Assembly (NCBI GenBank): GCA_016291135.1
Contig: JAEFAE010000025.1
Span: forward strand, 1-39,428
From: Bacteroidales bacterium
GTDB taxonomy: Bacteria; Bacteroidota; Bacteroidia; Bacteroidales; F082
Direction of reading: 5' to 3'
Length of the DNA stretch: 39,428 nt
Shown: positions 24,954 through 33,853 of the stretch, piece after piece
Layout of the letters: each line of letters opens with the position of its first letter
Numbering within the stretch: position 1 is the stretch's first letter
Notes under the pieces: model-generated
Databases searched by the model: none
What the model saw: the letters and a program-made list of their open reading frames with translations, nothing else
What the model was told of the DNA's origin: nothing
Position numbers and translations under genes: made by a program

Positions 24954-26969
24954 TTATCGGTTCACGGAGAACTTTCTCACCACGGTCTCGCCATTGTTGG
25001 AGACACGGAGGAAATACATGCCGTTGTTGAAACTGGCAAGGTCGATCTCCGCATGGTCTTGGACCGTCTGTGAAAGCAGGCACTGGCCGATGGTATTGTA
25101 CACTTCCACCGAGGTCATCGTACCCTCAACAAACAGTTTCTGGTCGGCAGGATTCGGATAGACCTTCAAGGTCTGTCCCAGCTCACTGACGCCTTCCACC
25201 CAAGTACGGAAATGAACCTCCTCACCATAGAGCTTCACGCCGTTCACCAAGGCATAAGCCTTAACAAGGTAATCGGTGTTCAGTTCCAGGTTGGTGACCG
25301 TGGCGGTGAAGGTATTGCCGTTCTGTACGGCAGGCACCGACTGTACCACCTGATCGGCTTCTTTCCTGTATTCGAAGCCCAAGCCTTGGCATTGGCCCAT
25401 GACGTTGCCCACAAACACCACCTCATGGTAGTCGAGCACTTGCGGAGTCTCCGTAACCAGCTCGACGGCATTGGCGTTCCGTACCGAAATACGGTGGGCG
25501 GCCTCACTGCCGAAAGCACCGTCGCCGTCGACGATCAGTTGGTTGTTGCTGTCGAAGATCTTGTAATAGCCGTTGCCATCGGTGCAGCAGATGCCGTTCC
25601 CACCACTGTCGCGGATGGTGAACGTCACGCATTCGTTGGCAGGCACCGTAACCATCTCGGCATGAGGCAGTGTGGTGGCACTACCTGCCAGCGTGTTGTA
25701 GGGACCGCCCGAAGCGATAACCTCGCCATTCGATCCGGTGAACTCCCAAGTGGTCTGCATGCCCCACTTGTCTTGCACCAACATCAACTTGAGCCGTTCG
25801 GTCTCTTCAGTCACTTCCAGGTCGATCCAATCGAGGCAATCCACCGGGCAACTCGCCGTAGCCTCGGTGGGCTGGCCGTTGGCTTCCGTAATGGCAACCT
25901 CCATCGTATGGCTGCCAATAGAAACGGACACAGGAATCTCAAGGGTGGCGTTGCCGAATTGTGGTAAGGAGCCCTCCCATTGGATCGTTTGGGTCTCTCC
26001 ATCCAAGGTGGCATTGATCACCATAGAGGTCAGGGTCTCGGTACCGATGTTACCCAACGTCACTTCAACCACTTTCTCTTGGGTACAGGTATAGCCTTCC
26101 ATCACATTCATGGCATTGACCATAGGAAAGATAGGCTCGTTGGATCCTTGTGCCACTTCCAGTTTGTTGCAGTTAAGGACAGGACGGGTCGGTGTCCCTT
26201 GGAATCGCTCCGAAACCCATGCGATGAAATGGATGTTGTCCAGGTCCACATCAACCGGATTGGGATTGCCGATCGACGCGGGAATCGTATATTCATACGT
26301 CTTGGTGATCAGGGTTCCTTGGGTGGTAGGAGAAATGACATCGCCCCAAGTGGAGGTAATCATGTCGCGGAACACATGCAGGTGAACATACTGTCCGTTG
26401 AGTATTTGTCCGGGATTGCTGGAACTGCCCGATTGAGAGCCAAGAATGCTATCTTGGGTCATGGCGATCGAGAGATAGTTCTCACTCACCGAGCTATTGC
26501 CGGTATAATACACTTCGACCGTGATGGTAGCGACCCTCGTGGCCGGGTTGATAATCACCGAGCCGCCCACATTGCATTCCGCAGCTTGGGCCAGCTGGGT
26601 ATTGGTTTGAGAAGCCCATTGATTCCTGCCAAGGACCGTTGCCGTACTACGGTTGATGACCGCTGAAGGAAGCGAGGTGCAGTTGAATCCCGCATCGATC
26701 GTGGCACTGATCGACGTGTTCAGGTTCGGATACGAAGTGGGAGACAAGGAACTGACCGCGTGATACGCCACCGAAAAGACCCGACCGGGATGGTTGGCGA
26801 TAATTTGGTTGGAAACCACATGGCCCTCAGGGCAATAAGGACAAGTACGTCCCGTGAACTCCTCCAGAAGCACATTCCGGTTGGCAGGTTCGGTAGACAC
26901 ATACTGTTGGGCTTTTACCGTAAAGCAAAGCGCCAACAGGGCTAATAGTGTAAAAGTGATTTTTTTCAT
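24954..26969 (-). CDS. Omp28-like thioredoxin-fold protein with T9SS sorting domain
   Basis: A 671-residue exported protein. A signal peptide (1-20) leads into an Omp28-type domain (about 25-270) that contains EEFTGRTCPYCPEGH, a thioredoxin-like CPYC at 43-46. Then come beta-sandwich regions (about 290-390), a segment with FTIRDSGGNGICCTDGNGYY (about 440-500) like those in adhesive or lectin-like surface proteins, a fibronectin-type region, and a T9SS type A sorting domain (LKVYPNPADQKLFVEG ... GMYFLRVSNNGETVVRKFSV). It is thus probably carried to the surface by type IX secretion. Whether the CPYC site works as an oxidoreductase outside the cell is unknown. It has its own promoter, with a terminator on each side. 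Confidence 0.9.
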   Translation of the reverse strand: MKKITFTLLALLALCFTVKAQQYVSTEPANRNVLLEEFTGRTCPYCPEGHVVSNQIIANHPGRVFSVAYHAVSSLSPTSYPNLNTSISATIDAGFNCTSLPSAVINRSTATVLGRNQWASQTNTQLAQAAECNVGGSVIINPATRVATITVEVYYTGNSSVSENYLSIAMTQDSILGSQSGSSSNPGQILNGQYVHLHVFRDMITSTWGDVISPTTQGTLITKTYEYTIPASIGNPNPVDVDLDNIHFIAWVSERFQGTPTRPVLNCNKLEVAQGSNEPIFPMVNAMNVMEGYTCTQEKVVEVTLGNIGTETLTSMVINATLDGETQTIQWEGSLPQFGNATLEIPVSVSIGSHTMEVAITEANGQPTEATASCPVDCLDWIDLEVTEETERLKLMLVQDKWGMQTTWEFTGSNGEVIASGGPYNTLAGSATTLPHAEMVTVPANECVTFTIRDSGGNGICCTDGNGYYKIFDSNNQLIVDGDGAFGSEAAHRISVRNANAVELVTETPQVLDYHEVVFVGNVMGQCQGLGFEYRKEADQVVQSVPAVQNGNTFTATVTNLELNTDYLVKAYALVNGVKLYGEEVHFRTWVEGVSELGQTLKVYPNPADQKLFVEGTMTSVEVYNTIGQCLLSQTVQDHAEIDLASFNNGMYFLRVSNNGETVVRKFSVNR

Positions 26970-27013
26970 AGTATATAGGTTTGATTTATAATATGATGCT
27001 TTTTATCCGACTA

Positions 27014-27021
27014 CAAAAATA
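27014..27021 (-). promoter_or_regulatory. -7 element of the Omp28-like gene
   Basis: Minus-strand TATTTTTG, 45 bases before the ATG at 26969. A TTG at 27043-27045 gives a 21-base spacer and lies inside the ilvE terminator. Confidence 0.55.
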
Positions 27022-27027
27022 ACAAAT

Positions 27028-27065
27028 AAAAAAATTGCGCCGCAATACGCAGCGCAATTTTTTTT
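27028..27065. terminator. Terminator downstream of ilvE (symmetric)
   Basis: AAATTGCGC / GCGCAATTT, a perfect 9-bp stem with an 11-base loop, A-rich on the left and eight T on the right. On the minus strand it ends the ilvE transcript. Confidence 0.85.
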
Positions 27066-27085
27066 CATCCTACGCTTCCAAAGGA

Positions 27086-28111
27086 TTAAATACCCTCGAT
27101 CACGGTAGTCCAGCCGAACTCATCAGGCTCGGTGCCGTATTGGATGCCACGGAGTTTGTTGTAAAGCTTCTCGCTCCACGGACCGGGTTTTCCATCGCCA
27201 AAGGTATACGAGCGGTTGTTCTCCGGATCGTCGATGCGGGAAATCGGGCTGATGACGGCAGCGGTACCGCAAGCACCGGCCTCTTCAAACGTAGCCAGCT
27301 CCTCTTCTGCGATCGGACGACGCTCCACCTTCATACCAAGGCTTTCAGCGATCTGGATCAAGCTCTTGTTGGTGATGGAAGGAAGGATCGAAGAGGACAG
27401 CGGGGTGATGTACGTGTTGTTCTTGATACCGAAGAAGTTGGCAGCACCGGCTTCGTCGATGTATTTCTTTTCCTTGGCGTCGAGATAGAACTCGCAGGCA
27501 TATTGGCCACCATGGCAGGCCTCGACATGCGGACGCATGGAGGCGGCGTAGTTGCCACCCACCTTGTAGATGCCGGTACCCAGCGGGGCAGCACGGTCAT
27601 ACTTGCGGGTGATGACATAGGGGTTGGCCATGAATCCGCCCTTGAAATAAGGACCGACCGGCGTGGCAAACACCACAAAGAGATACTCGTCGGCAGGCTT
27701 CACACCTACACGGGCGCCCGTGCCGATCAGCAGCGGACGGAGGTACAACGAAGCACCGCTCTCGTAGGGCGGGATGAACTCAGCGTTCAGCTTCACGCAC
27801 TTGACGATGGCCTCTTCGAACTTCTCGGTAGGAAATTCAGCCATCATGATGCCACGGCTGGAGGATTGCAGACGCTTGGCGTTTTCGTCCATGCGGAACA
27901 CGCGCACCTTGCCGTCCTTGCCACGATAGGCCTTCAAACCCTCGAAGGCTTCCTGTCCATAATGCAGACAGGTGGCTGCCATGTGAATGTTGATGGTGGT
28001 TTCTGAGCTGACTTCAAATTCGCCCCACTGACCGTTTCTGTAATAGCAGCGGACGTTGTAATTCGTTGGATAATAACCAAATGGGAGACTTCCCCAATCG
28101 ATGTTTTGCAT
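27086..28111 (-). CDS. ilvE: Branched-chain amino acid aminotransferase
   Basis: A PLP enzyme of fold type IV that interconverts Leu/Ile/Val and their 2-oxo acids. The 341-residue protein has the BCAT type II pattern: WGSLPFGYYPTN near the start, YGQEAFEGLKAYRGKDG, RPLLIGTGARVGVKPA, and GTGIYKVGGNYAAS with the PLP-binding Lys 183, followed by EAGAANFFGI and the late GTAAVISPI. Closest in type to the BCATs of Bacteroidota and eukaryotes. It is the last gene before a strong terminator; a TATTTTTG element upstream suggests its own transcription start apart from the TIR operon. Confidence 0.96.
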   Translation of the reverse strand: MQNIDWGSLPFGYYPTNYNVRCYYRNGQWGEFEVSSETTINIHMAATCLHYGQEAFEGLKAYRGKDGKVRVFRMDENAKRLQSSSRGIMMAEFPTEKFEEAIVKCVKLNAEFIPPYESGASLYLRPLLIGTGARVGVKPADEYLFVVFATPVGPYFKGGFMANPYVITRKYDRAAPLGTGIYKVGGNYAASMRPHVEACHGGQYACEFYLDAKEKKYIDEAGAANFFGIKNNTYITPLSSSILPSITNKSLIQIAESLGMKVERRPIAEEELATFEEAGACGTAAVISPISRIDDPENNRSYTFGDGKPGPWSEKLYNKLRGIQYGTEPDEFGWTTVIEGI

Positions 28112-28172
28112 GATATTGTTGTGTTTGTTAAGTGTTATTCGAATGCGTTTCCACTCCCTTGAATCGGGATAT

Positions 28173-28180
28173 CAAAAATA
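28173..28180 (-). promoter_or_regulatory. -7 element of ilvE
   Basis: Minus-strand TATTTTTG, 62 bases before the ATG at 28111. No -33 box is obvious, so support is moderate. Confidence 0.5.
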
Positions 28181-28192
28181 CACATTATTTCG

Positions 28193-29551
28193 TTACCGGA
28201 ATAGCTTTTTCAAGAAATTATTTCCAACGGTGTATTTGTAGACGACCAACTCCGTTTTGTCTTCCTTGGCTTCAACCGCATTCCAAATGAACATGTTGCT
28301 CCGTTCGTCAAAAATCGCGAAACAAGGCACGGAAGAAGCGACCACCTCGCCATCGATCTCCACCGAAGGCTTGCCGAGCTGATAGACGAGTTTGTGCAGT
28401 CCATCGTTCGACGACACCGTGACCACCCGGTCGTTTGCGAGGTTGTCGGGGAAATAGACCGAGGTCAGCAAAGCCGACACATCGGAGGTCTCCCCATTCT
28501 CATATTGCAGGAGACGCTCCCCGGTGGCAAAGCGGAACTTCAGTTTCCCCTTGTCGTCCAAGCCGAAATAGCAAACCGTCGCATTCCTTCGGATCACCTG
28601 GCCGTCGGCAACGACGGTCACGCCACGCGTCTCACTGCCTAGAGGAGCAGCCAAATAGCCGTAATGGCCATCGTCGGTCACCACAAAGTTGGTGATGGCA
28701 TAACCCTGGATGGAATGGATCGTTCCGTCGAACCAATAGCACTCCTTCCCCACCGCCATCCAGTGCCGGCCGTCGTGTGAGAACGCCAGGGTCAATTCTC
28801 CTTCCTCGTAAGGCGCATGAAGCTCCACCACCTGATCGTCGACCACCAACACGCTATTCGGCATGTAGTCGTCACGGTACAGGTAGTAGTAATGGCCGTC
28901 GGGACTCTCATGATAGACGGCCCCCTTCTGCAAGCGCGACAAGGACGCCTTCTTCTCGGCCGTGAGCACCTTCGCGGGGTCCGTGTTCACCAACACCCCG
29001 TCGAACACCTTTTGCTCCAGCCACACCACAGGGACCACCTTGGGCATGTTGTCATAGACCTTCTTATAGGGGCTGTAGAAATAGCGGCCCTCCTTCAGGA
29101 AGACATAGCCGTCGTCGTTGAGGCTCACCACGGAGTCGCACACCGGATTCGGCACCCCGTAGGCGCGCACCACCTCCATGCCATAGCCGATATCCTCGGC
29201 ATCCTTATCCTTGTTCTTCAACACAAAAACACACTGTTCCAAGGTAGGAGCAACGCGATAGGGCCGGACGGTCATGTGGCGGTCCCGAAGCAGGGGCCGG
29301 TCGCCCACCACGATGTTTCCCTTGTCCACAAACTTGTTCGAGGTCACATACACGTACGACATCCACGACCATTCCGATGTTTCCGAGTAGTCCACCGTTT
29401 TGCGCAGCTCTATCTGGAACTCGCCATCGGCAACCACTTCCCGTTGGGGGACGGTCTCCAGCACCACACGGGTCGGATTTGCATTCGACTGTGCACACAC
29501 CCTTCCGAACAAGCCGACCACCATTACATAAAGGCATACTATTCTTTTCAT
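28193..29551 (-). CDS. Secreted propeller-like protein of unknown function (third gene of the TIR operon)
   Basis: A 452-residue protein with a signal peptide (MKRIVCLYVMVVGLFGRVCAQ). No named family was recognised. The mature part repeats short beta-strand units with DG turns (LNDDGYVFL, SPDGHYYYLY, SHDGRHWMAVG, TDDGHYGYLA, and further GK/DG turns), the look of a WD40/PD40-type beta-propeller. No lipobox, sorting domain or membrane helix is seen, so a periplasmic location or outer-membrane association is likely. Its ATG comes 9 bases after the stop of the BACON/barrel gene, so the three genes are almost surely one operon. It may be the partner or sensor part of that system, but this is inference. 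Confidence 0.75.
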   Translation of the reverse strand: MKRIVCLYVMVVGLFGRVCAQSNANPTRVVLETVPQREVVADGEFQIELRKTVDYSETSEWSWMSYVYVTSNKFVDKGNIVVGDRPLLRDRHMTVRPYRVAPTLEQCVFVLKNKDKDAEDIGYGMEVVRAYGVPNPVCDSVVSLNDDGYVFLKEGRYFYSPYKKVYDNMPKVVPVVWLEQKVFDGVLVNTDPAKVLTAEKKASLSRLQKGAVYHESPDGHYYYLYRDDYMPNSVLVVDDQVVELHAPYEEGELTLAFSHDGRHWMAVGKECYWFDGTIHSIQGYAITNFVVTDDGHYGYLAAPLGSETRGVTVVADGQVIRRNATVCYFGLDDKGKLKFRFATGERLLQYENGETSDVSALLTSVYFPDNLANDRVVTVSSNDGLHKLVYQLGKPSVEIDGEVVASSVPCFAIFDERSNMFIWNAVEAKEDKTELVVYKYTVGNNFLKKLFR

Positions 29552-29560
29552 CTTCCAATC

Positions 29561-31651
29561 TTATTTATAACTCGACCTTTTGAACGCACCCAAATGGAAT
29601 CCGATTCCAAAATCAACGTATGGACGACGGCTTTCGCTGAAGAGGTCCGACTCGTGGAACATGACGGTCAAGGGGAAACGCCAGAGGTTGAGGATGACGC
29701 CCGCCTCGGCACCGATGCCGAGAAACTTCTTGTCCAAACCCACGAGGTTCACTTCGGCGCCCACACCGACACAGACATCGATCAAGCCGTTGACAGGGGT
29801 GAAGAGCACACCGCCGCTGGCATCGATGTTTCGGGCCACCGCGTCCTTTGATGCCACCTCCGACTGGATGTAGAGGGCTTTCAGATAGGCACGGGCCTTC
29901 TCGCTGCCCAGGTCGCCGAACATCACGCCCTTGCCACCGACGGCGGGACGCATGACGTAACTCACCGACCACCACCGGCGGCTGTCGCTGGCGCAATAGC
30001 CGAAACGGTCGTCATAATAACGTTTCAGGTATCCTCCCACGCCGAGGAGCATTCCCGTGGACTGCTGACCGGCAGCCGATCGGGTGGTGTAGAATCCCAC
30101 GGACAACATGACGTTCCTGTACAGGCCCATCAGTCCCGCTTCATAGTCCAGCCCGACCAACGGAACGCCAGGGTTCATCAGGTTCCGTCCGCCATACGTC
30201 CCAAAGCCGAGTCCGGCATAAATCCCAAGATACGGGACAGGACAAAACACGGGACCGAACGATAGATGATAACCCGTCCCTGCATACGCCTCGGTATCGA
30301 ACGCCTTGGTCATCGGCATGTCGGCCTGGAAACGGGCAAAGGCTCCAAAGCGGTTGGCAGCGACAAAACCCGTCATCAACCCATAGCGCTTGGGACCGCG
30401 TCCGGAATAGGTCAGCTCGGCAAAACGAAGTCCGGGACGGAAGACGATGTCCTCCTGCTTGTCGTTCAGCAGGGATTCCCTACGCTCGAAGCCCATCAGT
30501 AAGGAATGGTGCTCGTAATCGACATGCATCGGGAAAGGCGTAAACCGCGTGATGGAGTCGTCCACAATCACCCTGAGGTGCGAAGGCACACTGCTCACAA
30601 GGATGTTTTCCTTGTCGCTGGCATGGAGGTCTCCTAGCTCGGAGGCCGGCATGGTAAACGCCGTCACGTAGGCCGCCTGATGCACTTCCACCTGTGCGGT
30701 CTTCGTCCCGCTTTTAAGGCGTACGAGGCCATGGCGGCTGAACACCGACGGGTTTTCCTGGACGGTGATGGCTACCGCACCCGGCTCCTTGGACACTTGC
30801 ATCCAGGTTTCGGAGGATTCCACCCCCCATCCCGTCACGTTGCTGGTCACCGAAACGTGTGCGGTCCCTCCCTCCGTAGGAAGGGCAACCGACTGTTTTT
30901 CAGCCATCACCACCGTGTCGCCGGGCAACTGGCGCACCGTATAAGAGAACGACTGTCCCGATACCGACAGGACAAGCGCACCTGATTTCAGTTCAGAGGA
31001 AGCGTTGTTTCGACTGGTCACCATGAGGGTATCTTCGCGGCGAACCGCCTCCAACCAGCCGGGCGTCTCTTCCACCTGCCAATCGGGCGCATTGGTGGTC
31101 ACTTGGACGCATCGGGTCTCCACCTGGCTGTTAAACACCAAGACTTCGGGGTCGAACGTCATCTCCAAGTCGGCCGAACGCTGTGCCACCTCCAAGACGG
31201 CGGACTTGCCGCCTGAATAAATGGTGATGGTGGTCTCGCGAGGCGTCACCTCCTCATTGTCGTTGCACGACACATAGAGCATCTTGCCCTGTTGGGTCAC
31301 CCGACACCAATCCGGGGTGGTTCCCACACGAAACGACTTGGCGTTGGTGGAGACTTCAACACATTGTTCCTCACCGCCTGACGCGGCAAAGTCAAGCCGT
31401 CGGGGCGAAAGCCGGACCACGATGGTACATTTGGCGATCCAAGCGTCAAGGTCGTTGTTTGCAGGAGCATCCGTACACGACTTGGCGGCGACAAAGTTCT
31501 TTGACGCCGCAGCGTAGTCTCCTTGGTTGTAAAGCTGAATCCCCTTTGTCCGCTGCGTCTCATAGCAGTTCACCTGTGCATGCAGCATGGTCACGCAGGC
31601 AAAGAGCAGGACGGGGAGCAGAAAGCGAGTAACTTTCATCATACGTTCCAT
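29561..31651 (-). CDS. Exported TPR / BACON / PEGA-like / outer-membrane-barrel protein (second gene of the TIR operon)
   Basis: A protein of about 696 residues with a signal peptide (MMKVTRFLLPVLLFACVTMLHAQ). Regions: a TPR-like hairpin (KGIQLYNQGDYAAASKNFVAA); three BACON-type beta domains in a row covering about residues 80-335, each with a W in the second half (TTPDWCRV, ETPGWLEA, SSETWMQV); a PEGA-like segment (VSSVPSHLRVIVDDSITRF); then a Gly/aromatic-rich barrel region (about 420-696) ending FGIGFHLGAF. BACON domains are thought to bind carbohydrate or mucin. The likely home is the outer membrane with the BACON part in the periplasm. The start was set at ATG 31651; a TTG at 31663 would overlap the TIR stop. 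Confidence 0.78.
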   Translation of the reverse strand: MERMMKVTRFLLPVLLFACVTMLHAQVNCYETQRTKGIQLYNQGDYAAASKNFVAAKSCTDAPANNDLDAWIAKCTIVVRLSPRRLDFAASGGEEQCVEVSTNAKSFRVGTTPDWCRVTQQGKMLYVSCNDNEEVTPRETTITIYSGGKSAVLEVAQRSADLEMTFDPEVLVFNSQVETRCVQVTTNAPDWQVEETPGWLEAVRREDTLMVTSRNNASSELKSGALVLSVSGQSFSYTVRQLPGDTVVMAEKQSVALPTEGGTAHVSVTSNVTGWGVESSETWMQVSKEPGAVAITVQENPSVFSRHGLVRLKSGTKTAQVEVHQAAYVTAFTMPASELGDLHASDKENILVSSVPSHLRVIVDDSITRFTPFPMHVDYEHHSLLMGFERRESLLNDKQEDIVFRPGLRFAELTYSGRGPKRYGLMTGFVAANRFGAFARFQADMPMTKAFDTEAYAGTGYHLSFGPVFCPVPYLGIYAGLGFGTYGGRNLMNPGVPLVGLDYEAGLMGLYRNVMLSVGFYTTRSAAGQQSTGMLLGVGGYLKRYYDDRFGYCASDSRRWWSVSYVMRPAVGGKGVMFGDLGSEKARAYLKALYIQSEVASKDAVARNIDASGGVLFTPVNGLIDVCVGVGAEVNLVGLDKKFLGIGAEAGVILNLWRFPLTVMFHESDLFSESRRPYVDFGIGFHLGAFKRSSYK

Positions 31652-31659
31652 TCTTGTAT

Positions 31660-32604
31660 TCAATCGTGCAGCCTACGGGCGATGGATTCCATCTTGGTCT
31701 GATCCGCTGCCCGTGCCAGCACTTTCGCATTGTTGAATCGATATTGGGCAAAATCCATTTGGTCCACATCCAAGAACTTGGTTGTGGCATCCAATTCCGT
31801 TGCGATCCGGTCCTTACGAAGACGTTCCAACGAATCGACCTTCCCTGCCAGATGGATGGAATCCATGGCATATTCAGGATATTGCACCACCATGGATTGG
31901 GCCGAGTCAAAGCAGGCCACCGCCTCCATAAAAGCGGCGAAGTCCTCTGGCGTAGTGGGATTCGGCACCCGTTGCAGCAGGCCGTCTCCTTTCTCAAGCC
32001 ACTCCGAGAAGGACGCACGCACACTCCGCTCCCGAGCCAGGGCATTGTCTTCTTCGGAAGGTTCCTCCGCTACCGCCGGTCGGTTGGCCAGCAGCAAGGA
32101 CAACCCCACAACAAGCACGGCAAGCACCGTCGAAGCAACGGCAATCAAACGGGTACGATGCTTCTTTTTCTTTTGTCGGGCTGCCAGCAGGTTCTCCTCA
32201 ATTTTGTTGATGGAGGCGTTTCGGTACTCATGCGACCAGAGAAACACCTGTTTTTGCGGCAAGTCACGCAAAGGAGCCGGAAGCAGCTCCGGTTCGGGCA
32301 TGACGAATCCCGGCAAAGAAACCCCGATGATGTTCTTGTCGTATTGTTCCGCCAATAGAATCTCGCGACGGACCCAGTCGTTCTCGTCCGAGCAACGGTC
32401 CAGCATCCCCGGAGAAAGAATCAGCAAAAAATCACGGCATTCCTTGATGGCGTTTTCAATCTGTGCCGGGAAGGCACCACTCCCGATGTTGTCCACATCG
32501 AGGAACACCTTATAGCCACGCTGTTCCAACTTGGCTTGAAGCTCGCCAGCCACGCCGGCCCCAGCGCCCTTTCTCCGATAACTGATAAAAACATCGTATG
32601 CCAT
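31660..32604 (-). CDS. Membrane-anchored TIR-domain protein
   Basis: A 314-residue protein in three parts. Residues 1-135 form a TIR domain: YDVFISYRRKG (A box), GYKVFLDVDNIGSG (BB-loop region), and DWVRREILLAEQYDKNIIGV, where E81 lines up with the catalytic Glu of SARM1 (DWVHKEIVTAL), so NAD hydrolysis is possible. A KKKKHR cluster precedes one membrane helix (about 153-173), placing the TIR in the cytosol by the positive-inside rule. Residues 174-314 would be periplasmic and are helical (FMEAVACFDSAQSMVVQYPE). It heads an operon with two exported proteins and has its own consensus promoter. Bacterial TIR proteins often act in anti-phage defence, but no known defence system has this make-up to my knowledge. 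Confidence 0.88.
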   Translation of the reverse strand: MAYDVFISYRRKGAGAGVAGELQAKLEQRGYKVFLDVDNIGSGAFPAQIENAIKECRDFLLILSPGMLDRCSDENDWVRREILLAEQYDKNIIGVSLPGFVMPEPELLPAPLRDLPQKQVFLWSHEYRNASINKIEENLLAARQKKKKHRTRLIAVASTVLAVLVVGLSLLLANRPAVAEEPSEEDNALARERSVRASFSEWLEKGDGLLQRVPNPTTPEDFAAFMEAVACFDSAQSMVVQYPEYAMDSIHLAGKVDSLERLRKDRIATELDATTKFLDVDQMDFAQYRFNNAKVLARAADQTKMESIARRLHD

Positions 32605-32638
32605 CTCTTTCTGCCGTTATGCCTTTGACAAAACCACG

Positions 32639-32669
32639 CAAAAATACGCTTTATTCCCCAACTTTCAAA
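32639..32669 (-). promoter_or_regulatory. Promoter of the TIR operon
   Basis: On the minus strand TTTG (32669-32666), a 19-base spacer, and TATTTTTG (32646-32639): a perfect match to the Bacteroidota consensus. The -33 box lies inside the 3' end of the methyltransferase gene; the leader is about 30 bases. Confidence 0.8.
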
Positions 32670-33820
32670 ACAGTTTCGAGATAGTGTATTTTTATTCCGT
32701 ATTGTTTTTTTAACTGACTGATCTGTTGAAGGATAGAATCACGATCCACCGGCTTGTCCGACTTCTTCCCGACCAACAACACGTTTTTCGGCGTATGCTC
32801 CATCTCGATAAACTCCATCACCTGGGTCTTGTAACCGTAATATTCGAGAATCAGGGCCCGGATCGTGTCGGTGATCATCACCGCCTGACGTTCCAGGAAG
32901 ATGCCGTAGCGCGTGATGGCGTCGACCAGACCTGAGCGTTCCATCTCCTGTCGGATCTGCTTGTGGCAACAGGGAGCGCACACGATCAACTGAGCGCCCG
33001 CCTTGATGCCCGAGGCGATGGCGTCGTCGGTGGCCGTGTTGCAGGCGTGCAAGGCGATCAGCACATCCAGCTGTGCTGGATGATAGGCCTCGATGCTGCT
33101 TTCCACGAATTCCAAACCCTTTAAGCCATCGGCTTGGATGATCTCATTGATTTTCAGCACCAAGTCCGGACGAATCTCCACGCCTTTGATATCGACCTCA
33201 AAATGCAGCTTTTGAGTCAACAGCTCATGCAAGGCAAAAGTGAGGTAGCCCTTCCCTGCCCCCATGTCGGCGATATGGACGGTACCGTCGAAGCGCATCG
33301 GTTTGACGAGGCTCTCCACGATCTCGGCATATTTGCAGATCTGCTTGAACTTATGCTGCATGTCGGCAGTGATCTTACCCTCACGCGTGGTCAGTCCCAG
33401 CTGGTACCACCACGGGTTGGCGGGGTTGATCAGGCGGTTTTTCTGCTTGTCGTGTTCCAGGTTTTGCTCACGGCATTCCTGCACCTTCTTTGTTTGGATC
33501 GTCGCTTTCCCTTTCGACGAGACCAGCAGCGTCACGTCCTCATTGACCGTGAACAGCACAGCGTTCAGGAAACGCTGCGGGAGCATCTCCCTCAAGACTT
33601 CCAGCATTTGTTCCGCATCGTAGTTCTTCACTTCGTCGCGCCGTTCATAGTGGTAGGTGAATGCGAAGAGCCTCCGGTCCTTGATCAGGACCGGCTTCAC
33701 ATAGACATTCCGCAGGTCGTCGTGTTTCTGCACGGGCTTGCTCAGCGTCATCTTCACCAGCGTGCTTTGCCCTACCGCTTCGGCTACACTAGTTAGGTAT
33801 TTCTCAAGGTTTTCCGACAT
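32651..33820 (-). CDS. METTL25-like SAM-dependent methyltransferase
   Basis: A 389-residue class I methyltransferase. The N-terminal third (to about 130) is a family-specific region. The Rossmann part starts with motif I ADMGAGKGYLTFAL and continues VEIRPDLVLKIN, FVESSIEAYHPAQLDVLIALHACNTATD and LIVCAPCCHKQIRQEM. The HACNTATD and CPCCHK blocks are diagnostic for the METTL25 / Methyltransf_32 group, whose substrates are mostly unknown (rRNA or protein suspected). The start was placed at MSENLEKYL (33820) because a TATCTTTG element lies directly upstream; an ATG at 33847 would overlap that element. Confidence 0.82.
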   Translation of the reverse strand: MSENLEKYLTSVAEAVGQSTLVKMTLSKPVQKHDDLRNVYVKPVLIKDRRLFAFTYHYERRDEVKNYDAEQMLEVLREMLPQRFLNAVLFTVNEDVTLLVSSKGKATIQTKKVQECREQNLEHDKQKNRLINPANPWWYQLGLTTREGKITADMQHKFKQICKYAEIVESLVKPMRFDGTVHIADMGAGKGYLTFALHELLTQKLHFEVDIKGVEIRPDLVLKINEIIQADGLKGLEFVESSIEAYHPAQLDVLIALHACNTATDDAIASGIKAGAQLIVCAPCCHKQIRQEMERSGLVDAITRYGIFLERQAVMITDTIRALILEYYGYKTQVMEFIEMEHTPKNVLLVGKKSDKPVDRDSILQQISQLKKQYGIKIHYLETVLKVGE

Positions 33821-33835
33821 GGCTGAAATTTTCGG

Positions 33836-33843
33836 CAAAGATA
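33836..33843 (-). promoter_or_regulatory. -7 element of the methyltransferase gene
   Basis: Minus-strand TATCTTTG, 15 bases before the ATG at 33820, so the leader would be about 10 bases. It lies in the 33-base gap after the sialidase stop codon. Confidence 0.5.
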
Positions 33844-33853
33844 GCAAACTATT

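Noticed and set aside
31652..31663. TTG start for the BACON/barrel protein that would overlap the TIR stop codon
   Set aside because: ATG codons at 31651, 31642 and 31639 lie directly before the signal peptide and are more likely.
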